Assembly (NCBI GenBank): GCA_900312665.1 | Contig: ONZQ02000003.1 | Location: 2,008,391-2,072,390 of the forward strand | DNA length: 64,000 nt | Source of the DNA: Cephalotrichum gorgonifer | Taxonomy: Eukaryota > Ascomycota > Sordariomycetes > Microascales > Microascaceae | Direction: 5' to 3' | Shown: one piece after another, positions 54,065 through 64,000 of the stretch | How the letters are laid out: the number at the start of each line of letters is the position of its first letter | Numbering within the stretch: the stretch's first letter is position 1 | Translations under genes and position numbers: made by a program | Notes under the pieces: generated by a model | Told to the model about the DNA's origin: nothing | Databases searched by the model: none | Seen by the model: the letters and a program-made list of their open reading frames with translations, nothing else

Positions 54065-57000
54065 CTAGCCGCCTTTTCTCTCAGAGTCGCGCTTTGGGGG
54101 CGTCTCGCCATGGCCGAGTCCGTTGGGCTGCGCTTTGGAATCACCTCCTTTCTTGCGATGCTTCCCCGACGCCTTCTGCCATCCGCCCTCGCTGTTGGCC
54201 GCCTCCTTCAAGGTGCCACCTTCTTGGCCTGCCGTCTGGGATCGACTCGCCGAGGATGCATGCCCTTGTTGACTAGTCCGTTGCGGCCCTCCATGGGACG
54301 CCGTTTTGGAATGCGCCTGACGAGTCGTGGAACTCTGTTTCAGTTCCTGCTGACTCCTGTCGCCGGGCTTTTCGTGTCCCGCTTTGGTGTTATCGACGAC
54401 GTGGTCCTTGGATTTGGTCGCTTGGGCCTGACGGTCATTCTTCGACGAGTAATCGCGCTTCCGCGACGTAGGCGCCGAAGGCGCCGAAGGCGCTCTCCCT
54501 TCGTACACGGGCGAGAGGTTCTGGTCCATGTGCGCGGTAGCACCGCTGGCCCTGTAGTCGCTAACGGCAAGGTCCAGCGGCGCTATCACACCACTGTGCT
54601 GCCTTGACATGACGCGCTGTCGGGTTGTAGAGGGTATATACCTCAGGGTCGACGCCGGATCCGCCTGGTAGAAGTGCTGAGGCACAAAATATGTGTTACT
54701 CATCATGCTAACCCGGTCCCGGAACGATGGCTCGTCCATTGTTCCCGGGAGTCCGGCCGGGGATGACGACACCGCCGCCGCTGCCGCATACGCCCTGGCA
54801 GAAGACGCCGCCGCCGAGTTGGTTCCGTTCACCACGACAGGGGCTTGTTCGGGGAGAGACTGGGATGACCGCTCCGTCGTAGCGCTAGACGGCACTGGAG
54901 TTTGGTCATTGTCCGTGCCATATTCTGAGCCCCCAGCCGGGCCGCCAAACTCCTCACTCGGCTGGTGCTCCGACGCTGCTTTCGTAGAGTGATGTTGCGA
55001 GCTTGAGCCAGCCGGTTTCAACAAGGACCCGCTTACGACCAGAGGCCTCGGGGGGTTCCTAGAGCCCCCTGTGGATGGCGCCGGAGAGGTGCCGACCGAA
55101 AATGCCCTGGAATGGCTCACTGCTGGGGACGGAGACCGGGAAACCCGTTTGATGGCACTATCTAGGACAAGCTGAGGAAGCTCCGTCGACGTCCGCCGAC
55201 GACCCTGAGGCGCTTGGTGCAGGTCCCCAAAAGCAATTCCGTTGGCGGCGTTTGCTGCTCGTCGACTTGGGCCGGAGGCATCACTTGAGCCATGTGCGGT
55301 GTGGCCTCCATCCTCTGGCGGAGGTGAGTCGCTGGCGCCGTTTATGGTAGGACTCTCGTCGCACTCGGTCTCGTTAGCCATAAAATTCGGGATGGGAATG
55401 CCATTGGCATTATTCCGTAGTGGCAACGGCGAGACGCCGTTGGGTGCTGTCGGCCCAGAGGTAGAGAGGCTACCGCTGTTGGCGTGGACGGTCGGAACCG
55501 ACCTCGACGCGGGCTGGGACTGCGACCTTAGGGAGCTGCCTGCCGCCAAGGTACCCGCGTCAGGGGCAGCGCTCGATCTATGCAAGCTCCGTCTGAACTC
55601 CGTTGACGGCCCGGTCGCAGGGGCGGGGGGCGTGGACGGGTAGGCGCCGTAGAGTGGCTGCGTATGGCTAGGGGGGAAGTAGTGATTCCCGTGGAACGGG
55701 AGGCCGAACTGGCTCAGCATGTCGGGCCGGAGCGGTGCAGTATGGGGCGGGTTGTCAAACGAGTTCGTTCGAGAACGCTCCGATGATGTTGGCTGCGACT
55801 GTGAGGAGCCTCCGGGCATCCTCGGCTGCTGCGGCTGTGAAGACTGGTGCTGCTGAGATTGTTGGTATGCTGCGGCCTGTGCTCGGAGGTGGGTCTGGTA
55901 GAAGTGTTGGAACTGGTAGTCTTGCTGTTGTACCTGCATGGCAAGTGCCGCCGAGACCAGGTCCTGCGAAAGGTAGGGTGCTGTATACCATAAATCTTGC
56001 CCGCCCATTTGTGGCGAAAACATAGCGTTCCCATTGTCATACCCGAGGCTGGAGGACGACCTCCTACTTGCGTTGTTCCCTCGATAGTAATTGTTGTTGC
56101 TGGAGTGCCTACCCCCTCGCCCAGGACCGCCGCGCCCACCCCGACCAGAATGAGTCTGGCTCGAGCTCCTCATAAGAATCGGTTGGGGTCTGCGGGTCTG
56201 CGTGAAGACACGCTCTTCCTCCTTTGGAAAGACGTACTGCTCACAGCATTCCTCTAGCTTTCCCTCGGATATCAGGTCAAAAGCTCGGCGTAGCTCGAGG
56301 TGTAGACCCTTGAAAGAATACTCGTCGGCGGTGTTCCCAAGATTCCTCGAGGTATTAAAAGGTTCCTCGAGGCAAAGTCTGTTGTTGAGTGCATGGTGCC
56401 AGTTCTTCTCCTTCTTCGTTAACAGCCGCCCAAGTCGAACCGAAAGCGCGTGCTTCTCGTAGTCGAATTCATAAGCGTAGAATCGAAAGAAGTCGAAGAG
56501 CAGTGCCGCTACGCTCGACTTGTTCTTCTTCCCGAACCCACGTAGTTGACCCAAATCATCCGCAAATGCACTCTGGGCACCATCCTTGCCTGGTCGCCGT
56601 TGGTGTGGACGTTGATGGAGTGCGGGCAGGATGGGCACCTCTCGGAGTTGGAGGAAGACAATCACTAGACATATCCACGTGTACGAACTCAGAGTCCCGC
56701 CGAGGCCTATTAGAAGAGTTAGTAAGTGTTTTGGTCTCGGCGCCACTTCCGGACCGCTGTAAGCCTATTCCGTACCAGCATCGTTGACTATTCTCCTCCT
56801 CGTCCAATACTTCACAATCATGGCAAGTTGCCGAACCCGATCGTCGATCTCGACATATGTTCGCACCATGCGGGTATTCTCTAGCGCGACGGTGTTGTTG
56901 ACATTCATGTCACACGCCAGGCCTAGTTCTGGGTCCCAAATCTTTACGATTGGGACTTTGGCCGCGGCAATGCAGACGACTTTCTCCATTCCGCCTATTA

Positions 57001-58289
57001 CTCTGTCAGAATATGGCTTGTCTCGCGCAAAGGGATTGAGGCTCTGTAGGCCGGATGTTGCGTACGCTTAGCCAGAAGGTCGGCGATAATACAAACGCCC
57101 TCAAGCTCTTTCCAGTCGGTCGTAATGCAGATGTCGACTAGGAAAAGAAAGAGTTAGCCGACCGAGGACACAAAACAGCAAAGAGACAATAATGAGCGTG
57201 GCGAGGGGTGACCATCGCGACTAGAGGAGATATGACGATGTACATGTAGTTTAAGCACCCGTGGAGTGCTCCGGAAAGTTACATACCATCAGAATCGTCA
57301 GAACATAGCAGATTGCCAGAAGATCCGAAAGGATGAACACGGATGTCATGGCCTGGCCACTCCTCGTTGAATATCGTTTCAAGCTTCGTAGCCAGCTTCT
57401 TCCGTTTCGCCTCCACCTCTGGGGTCGGTAATAACCGGTCGTATAGCTCTCGCATGTCGGTGGCCAACTTCCTCTCTTCGTCCTCGGTTAGTCTACGTTT
57501 TATCGTGGACAGGTCAGCTCGGTCGAGTTTCTCATTGCCAATGCTGTAAGGAACCCGTCTCCTTGTGTTCATCTGCGCGGTTTCGTAGGGGCATCCGCCT
57601 GTCTTTGGTGGCAGCTGCTTCAACGGCGGGACGTGGGCGGTCGTTTCCGAATAGGCGGAGCGTGGAGAGTGGCTATTCGTCGCGTTCGGGGACGGCTCTC
57701 TCGACTCGAAGGAGAAATTCCTCGCATGTTGCAGAGGGGTAGACGGCACGGAGTTCGAATGGCTCGGGTTATGGGCCCCCCCGGGCAGCGCGGGCCGGGC
57801 CGGGAGGGGATGGGCAAGTTCGGCGTTCTTTGGCGGCATTTTTAACAGAGGGTCCTTGTCCTTGTTGTTGGCTATAGCCGCGCGGTGGCCCTTCTCGGTG
57901 CTCGATGCTGATCTATTCCCATGGCCTCCCTGAGTCCCCTTGCCAGTAGGATGGTCTTTATTGGACACTTTTGAAGCCGATCTAGACCTCGGGGCCGTCT
58001 GGCTATGAGGCGAAGAGGCTACCTGGGCAGGGGGCAGAGGCTGACCGCCGCCCCGGCCGGGCGAGATGAGCTTGTTGTAGTTGAGGAGCTGCTGCTGGTG
58101 GAAGAAGGTAGCCTGTTGGGGAAAGAAGTAGGGGAAGTATTCGATGTTGGAGGACAAGGGCCCCGGCGACGTCTCCGATTGGGAGCCGGGACTGAGGGGG
58201 GTAGGGGTTGTCGTGCCTCCAGCGGGATTATGAGGCCAATGGGCGGGATAGCTATGTTTCGATTCCGCCGCGGCCGTCCGACCGTCCAT
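54065..58289 (-). CDS. Cid1-family non-canonical poly(A)/poly(U) polymerase with long disordered tail
   Basis: Four exons, complement of 54065-56706, 56776-56994, 57066-57137 and 57287-58289, give 1311 residues; introns are 69, 71 and 149 nt. Residues 1-250 are disordered and Gln/Pro/Ser-rich. The polymerase-beta-like core shows GSSGNLLCSDDSDVDICI with GSS at 322-324 and the metal-binding pair D334/D336, and the third carboxylate is D387 in ACDMNVNN after KVPIVKIWDPEL. The PAP-associated part follows (LGGTLSSYTWICLVIVFLQLREVPILPAL; AALLFDFFRFYAYEFDYEKHALSVRLG). Such enzymes add nontemplated A or U to RNA. The C-terminal about 700 residues are low-complexity with an RGG-like patch (GRGGRGGPGRGGRH) and Gln-rich stretches, suggesting RNA binding or granule association. 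The start ATG at 58289 is the first in-frame one after an upstream stop. Confidence 0.92.
54472..54496. repeat. GGCGCCGAA coding minisatellite
   Basis: Short tandem of a nine-base unit inside the nucleotidyltransferase gene, encoding APSAPSAPT on the minus strand. Confidence 0.75.
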
Positions 58290-59751
58290 ATGGGATACCG
58301 GGCTCAGCCGCCTAGGGACGGGCAGGGAGGGAAGCCGGACCCGGACAAGGCGAGGCTTGACAGGCGGAAATGGGCGTTGTCGGGGGGAGGTGGGAGGTGC
58401 GAGCGTCGAGGCGAACGAAGGCAATGTCGGCGACTAGCAAAAATTCCACCACTTGTAGCGAGAAGTCCGAGGGTCTGAAAAGTCGAGGAGGGGAGTCGAC
58501 AAATTCGCGCGCGCGAGACACGGGTCTGGGATCGAGTGGATGGGCAAAGGGATGAGACAGGCGCTTCGGTGATGTATCAACACATGGACGACGGGTCGCA
58601 GGCGAGGGCGGATAAACTTCGCTCTCCGGGACGGCCAGAGAGCATACCAGCTGCCCAGGGTATGTCAATCGGACGCCTCTCTATCCCTTGTGAGGAGGTT
58701 TGCTCGGTAGAATCGTTGGTGTGGCGGTGGTAGCAGGAGGGGACCGGTACCCAGAAATGGGGGAAAGTGGGAAAAAAAGATGGGAGAGAAAACGAAGGGG
58801 GAGAGAAAGTTCGGAGGGTGGCGTGCCTGGGAACCGCTGTTCAGGCGAAGCCGAGAAAGGATGCTGGTGGGGATGGCTTGGAGGAGGAGGATGGAAGAAT
58901 TAGATTTAACTCGCGCTGCCTGAGGAGCGATGGTGATTTTCGTTCATGGAGGAGAGACGGTCGATCAAGGTTGGGAGGTGCAGGTGGGAGGGTGGGGGGG
59001 GGAGAGGGAGAGAGGTATTTGGTACAATAGGAGACTGCACCAAAAGGAGGTTAGATTGGTGAAAGCAGTCTCGGGTACTGTCCTGCTACTTTCCAGTGAG
59101 AGAGCAAGTGGCATTAGGTATCAGTTGTCGGTGTCGGGATGGGGAAGGCCCCCAGTTTACTGGCTTGTCTGCCTTAGGTGGGCAAGAGCAACCGGCAGGA
59201 CAGGATTGGGAAAATTGAAAGGGAAAGGGGAGTGAGTTGAATGTGCACACACAGACACGCCAGGCCGAATCTCTTGGAGGGGTGGGTGTCACTCTGGGTG
59301 TCACTTTAGTGGAGACCCAGCTACTCATACTGTTTGGTCTTGGTAGCGGTACGAAGCATTTAACGGGTGTGTTAAAGGAGATGAGATCCAAACGGCTAGT
59401 CCCCCACACTGTACCTGAACTCACCATCGCCCTCACCTCAGCCCAACATTACATTAGTTACACCAATCAATAGATAGGTAAACAACAAGTATACTGTCTT
59501 AAATGTACACATTAACACTGTAATTATATCTTAGCGAACAACCAGGCCAGCACTGATTGATCACATCCCCTCTAATCCCCAAAAAAGCGTGAATGAGAGG
59601 AAGGCTCCCACCAGGTCAGGGTGGACGGCGACATCTGTCATATCTATTATTGGCCTCCAGTGCTGATGATATGATTATGCAAAGGAGATGGATGTGCAGT
59701 GGCCACCTACTTGGATTCCAAGTCAAAGATGAGAGATAAAGAGTACGAATG

Positions 59752-59890
59752 CCCAGGGTCTGGCTTGCAACGATCATCCATTCATGCAGGAACAAACAGC
59801 CAAATCAGGTGGAATAGAAAGGAACTCCCAGGGTCTGGTTAGCAGCACCATCATCCCCCAATGCAGGAACAAACAACCAGAACAGCAAGT
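59752..59890. repeat. diverged tandem repeat, unit about 75 bases
   Basis: CCCAGGGTCTGG starts at 59752 and again at 59827, and each is followed about 30 bases later by ATGCAGGAACAAACA. The copies differ by substitutions and small indels. Weaker echoes of the CAGGAA / GGAACAAACA words occur near 59927 and 60047. Confidence 0.7.
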
Positions 59891-60425
59891 GCAACGGGGA
59901 TGCTGTACAGGCGGTTTTGGCTGCATGCAGGAATGAAAGACATGAGCACGAAGGAACCTGCAAAGACCTAATGATGGAGAGTCCCATCATCCCCGTGAGA
60001 TTCAAGGGGCTTGTGCTTGGCAGTGGTCTTGCGGTTTCAAGCTACGGGAACAAACAGAGCCTCACATAAACATAAAGAGAATGCCCATGCGGAGTGTAGG
60101 TCAGAACGGAGTCGGATGTGTGAGTTTGAGAGGACGTTCGATAATTTATGGGCTCAGTAAGCGCGCTGGCAGTTCTCTATGACTACGAGTACATGTACGA
60201 GCAAGGTGATCATCCTCCCAAAGGTCCCATCCCCCTTTCTACGTTCGCGTATTCAGCACCGACTGCGACTGCGCGCGTCAGTAATAGCCCGACTTCGTGA
60301 AAGCGGGCAGGGACCAAGGGGTCGGAAAGCAGTTATGACCAAGTGGGTCAAGGATGTGGGGTTGAGGCTCGGAGCGGTCCTGCCCGGAAGGGTAAGGAAG
60401 CAACCTCGAACGGGGGACACTGACT

Positions 60426-60442
60426 AGGTAGGTAGGTAGGTA
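60426..60442. repeat. (GGTA)n microsatellite
   Basis: Four copies of AGGT/GGTA in intergenic DNA. Confidence 0.85.
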
Positions 60443-61010
60443 CGGTGCGAGTCCGGATGAGGGCACATTACTCAGCTACACATACACATCCGTGTCAAGA
60501 TTCCCACAATTACTCGTCCTCCTAATAGGGGTTCTCGGGTGTGGCAATTCTTGCACAAGTAAGGACCCAGCTCGCTAGTGGGAAGCCATTGTTGCCGTCG
60601 GTGAGGTGAGTGAGCCAACACCCTGAATTTACTCGTAGTCCTTTGTCCAAGTAGTCCCTTCCTTGTATGTCGCCCACCCAGCCAAAACAGATGGCCCTTT
60701 CCATGCTTCCCCATCACCACTTCCCCATCACCACTATTGTTTCTCTATGAGATTTGGTCATCCAATGGCCGCCCCCAGCGCCTGGCGAAGCTGTTCCAGC
60801 CCTTGCGTCGACGCCAATGCAATGTACGGGTACAAGCAGTGTCCGGCGTAACGACATGCCTTGTATTGTGTACTACGGGTACGAGCAGCCCTGGCCATGA
60901 GCACAAGTGGTATCGCCGAGAGGACAGTCAAACTCTTGTGATATTATTACTCCGTCAGTCTTGGGAGACTGGATTGGTTGAACCGGGAAGGTCCGCCCTT
61001 GCATCACCTG

Positions 61011-61033
61011 CCTTGCCTTGCCTTGCCTTGCCT
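61011..61033. repeat. (CCTTG)n microsatellite
   Basis: Four exact copies of CCTTG plus a partial copy. Confidence 0.9.
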
Positions 61034-62484
61034 ATTGCATTCCTCACCTGAGCCCTCGAATCGGTCTTGGGGTAGCTAGGTTGATTTTTAGGTCACTCGC
61101 GATCGATTCGGTACTCTAACGCGGAGGAGTAACACCTAGTGGCATCGTCCTCGCACAGGTATCAAGAACGCAAGACCCTCGATGCAGCAACCACTGCGGG
61201 TCGGAATCGCTGCTCGGTAATACTCCTTACGAGTCCCAATAATACCTCGTCGTTGCCCCGAGCGTCCGGTAATATTCGCAGCAACAGCGTGTCGTTATGT
61301 ACCCCGTAATTTACGGAGTACATTAGCGCGCAAGACGAGAGCGCACCCAGGCCCTGATCGCGTGGGGCCAGGAGGGCTGTCTACATCGTAACTCCATGAG
61401 GGGGATCAATACCTTGCAGGTACTTGGGTACAAGTACAAGATTTGGGGGAAGGGTCCACTTTTGGATGGATATCAGGTCATCAAAGATTATGGGTACGAA
61501 GCTCAGTAATACTACCTACCGTAACAATTCCCAGACCGTCCCAGAACATCCACTGGTACCCGCCTTGGCAGCCCCTGTTCGGCCTGAATTCACCCTTCTA
61601 GAACATAAGCGGAACCTGCGAGTAGGCACACCAGGACAGGCCTTAAGACTATTAATAACGAAAACGAAAAAAGGTCTTCACAAGGAGGAAGAGGAGCAAA
61701 AGAACACCATCGCCCTTGGTCTTTTGTCTCCCATCTCGGTGAAGGCCAAATGATGAATACCATCCATTGTACGCTCTGCAGCTCGCCCCACTTCCCTAAA
61801 CAGGGTGAGCAACACACAGCGCAAGCTTGGAAGAACCCTTCTCGTGTTGGACGACAGCCAAGCCCCGCATCCACGCATACGCACATACGCGGAGTACTCC
61901 CGAAGAGGATCATTAGTAATATTGGTAGCCAGATTCATCACCTCGGGTCACTGGAAGCCGCCAACACGGACCGGACCTTGCCCTTCGTATGATGACACGA
62001 GCGTCACACGGGCTGCTTGGATGGCTGGCCTAATCGGGGCTGGGATCGCGGAGACACCAGCTCGCCTTGGGAAAGGGCTCTGATGTCAGCTGGCTGCAGA
62101 GATGGTGACTGGCAGCTCCTGCCACTCGGTAAGCTTGCAAGTACCCTGGTAACTAACCTGGGAGGGCCATCCTTGAACCAGGTATTGAGTCTCCCCCACC
62201 TCCCCCCTCAGCCAGCCAGGTCCTCAAGGGTGGACGTCGACTCATCCCGCGATAAGTAAGATTCGGGAAAAGGTGACACAAGGAGATGCAGAATACGAAT
62301 GTGCAAGTAAGCAAGCTGCGTAAGGCTCGTGGAACCAAACACCCCAGCGATGTGTGTTCCAGAGTGTAATACGTCAGCGCCCAGGCATGATTATTCCCGA
62401 CCCCAAGTATACGGACGACTTAGAACTGTAGGCCTGTGTAATCAACGACTCAGGGAGGTTTGGAAGGGGAAGGGGCGGGAAAAA

Positions 62485-62499
62485 GGGGGGGGGGGGGGG
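62485..62499. repeat. G15 homopolymer
   Basis: Fifteen G in a row. The length is uncertain by nature of the tract. Confidence 0.9.
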
Positions 62500-64000
62500 T
62501 CGTCGAACCCCATTCCACCCACATCATTGATATAAATGGCTCTGGGTGGCTCCGGAGCCGTCCTCCTGGTCTTGGCAACACCTTTCACCCTGGAAAAGAC
62601 GACTGCGGGGAAATCGGGAGGACCTGGAGCGGCGGGGTATATGCCAGGGCGCGTCCAATTTTTCCATATTCCGTTTTCCCCTTTGTATTGTGGATAGTAT
62701 ACCGGCTATAATACGCTGGTTTGGTCCCACCTAGCCGTCCATACAAGTATTAATACCATGAGTAGGCGGGCTGTAACGTAATGGTGGTGGTGGTGGCCAC
62801 GCATCAGAGGCAATGGACCACCGTGGCCCGTGGCTCGCAGCAAGCAAAGTGGTGCTTTGATGTTTGCCGGCCCACCCGTCCCGTGCCTCCGTTCCGTCTC
62901 GAGGCCATTCGGAAAACAATGGTCCGTTTCACGAGGAGGGACCATTAGGGCCGATGGGGGTTCGTCTATTTAAGATACTTTATATTTATTTATACATTTT
63001 TCTTTGTGGGGAGGCCATCAATGGGGCGTTTATATATGGCATAGGTATAATATATATCATCCATCAATGAGAGGCGCCCGGCTTGTAGTATTGAGGTGTG
63101 TCAACATCTTTTTCCCACATTCATTGCCCGCCCAACAAGGCCTCGTTGGTGGCATTGGACGGAGGTAGTGGACTCCGGGTATGCTAAAATCCGGGGGTTC
63201 CCCTATTGCCGTTACAGTGATGGATTGTCACCTGCCTCCCAGCCCCGGGTTAGCACTCAACTAGACCTTCGGGTTAATATAAAATGTGCTTTTGGGGCTC
63301 GGGCTAGATGTGGATGCGACCCCCTAGCCCCCAGCCCCCAGCCCCAAAATCAAAAATAGCCCATAATCATCAGAGAGATCGATGTGTCCTGGCCATTTAC
63401 CTCGTGTCTCACATAGTATGGTCAGAGTGGTTGACGTAGTGTAATACGCTCCCAAGCACCTGCAAGTCACATTCGGCGGGTGTCAGCCAAGTCCTATAAG
63501 CGCAGAGGTGTGAGGATGAGTCGGCGTGAGGATAAGCCGGGGGCGTCAAAGATTCTCCGGGGGGGCGGCTTACGATGTACTCGGCGGGAGCCTGGGGGTA
63601 CGAGAATCGACCCTTTTACGCTCTGACTTTACGAAGAGGGTATGTTTAGTTGGTGGCAAGGTTTCACTCCTACTAGATTGCGTGGCCGAGAGACATTGTC
63701 TCTCTTGGTCGCCCAAGGCATGATATTTTTAGTCTTACATCAGAATGTCTCTCATCTAATATAAATATTGCAGGGGTCATTGTTTCTAGTTTCACCATCT
63801 TGGAAAAAGCAACCACTTAGTGTTGGATCGATGCCCCTCAATATGGGAAGGAGACTTGCGCGGTATCTGTAAGAATAAGAATAACTTGGCATGTGACTGT
63901 TGGGTCGTAGCCAATATACACAAGGACACCCCGAATCTGGACGGAGACATAACGAGGTAACCCACCCCCGTGGGAATGGAGCATAAGTCACCCCCCCCCC

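Larger units (their letters stand above)
58290..64000. other. 5.7-kb stretch without a supported gene
   Basis: The left few hundred bases are the promoter of the nucleotidyltransferase and are purine-rich. Further on I find a diverged tandem repeat near 59752, GGTA and CCTTG simple repeats, a G15 run and several TAC-GAGTAC words, but no frame with recognisable protein features on either strand. The last kilobase is more AT-rich (for example 62970-63070). The window ends in a C run. Confidence 0.5.

Noticed and set aside
1..64000. CRISPR array, operon structure or bacterial mobile element
   Set aside because: Genes carry spliceosomal introns. No direct-repeat/spacer pattern or transposase was found.

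Overview
This window comes from a filamentous ascomycete, most likely a Sordariomycete. The evidence is GC-rich coding sequence, short spliceosomal introns (63-260 nt, typically 70-100) with GTNNGT donors and AG acceptors, and fungal-specific genes: a RID-type DNA methyltransferase, a Spd1/Dif1-type ribonucleotide reductase inhibitor and a Las17/WASP. Codon use and intron style look uniform, so I see no sign of a transferred block. The genus cannot be fixed from sequence alone. There are no rRNA or CRISPR features, no convincing tRNA and no intact transposon.

Layout, left to right: a gene-poor start (1-2970); a serine-rich orphan (2971-4827, +); a secreted FAD oxidase with five exons (5204-7303, -); a gene-free stretch; a Gemin2/SIP1 protein (10053-11677, +) converging on the RNR inhibitor (12053-12814, -); ribosomal protein S27 (14867-15479, -); the Sen1 helicase (16672-23256, -); a HhH-GPD DNA glycosylase (24424-25891, -); a Pin3/Lsb1 SH3 protein (26708-27626, -); Ade4 (28963-30612, +) converging on mitochondrial 2-methylcitrate dehydratase (31254-33118, -); an RBR ubiquitin ligase (34067-36245, -); a 3.2-kb gene-free stretch with an assembly gap; RID (39446-41671, -); a 93-residue orphan (42676-42957, +); Las17/WASP (44099-46190, +); eIF1A (47385-48181, -); a BTB-like/F-box protein (49292-52255, -); a Cid1-type nucleotidyltransferase (54065-58289, -); and 5.7 kb without a convincing gene.

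Most genes are core housekeeping functions with no operon-like linkage. Three themes recur. RNA metabolism is represented by Gemin2, Sen1, Cid1-like, RPS27 and eIF1A. Genome maintenance and nucleotide supply are represented by the RNR inhibitor, the glycosylase, Ade4 and RID. Actin nucleation is represented by Las17 and its potential SH3 ligand Pin3/Lsb1. Exon structures were worked out by hand from splice sites and reading phase. All multi-exon models close in frame except LAS17, which needs one extra C in a C9 run.

I found no clearly new multi-gene system. The best leads are the LAS17 frame break and its 29-nt terminal exon encoding the acidic tail, the EQT substitution in RID, a PIP-box-like N-terminus plus an upstream CGCGT cluster at the RNR inhibitor, a Cbf1/Tbf1-like site pair at RPS27, a four-tract G-quadruplex motif abutting the only N gap, and recurrent TACTCGTA/TACTTGTA palindromes in the intergenic DNA.
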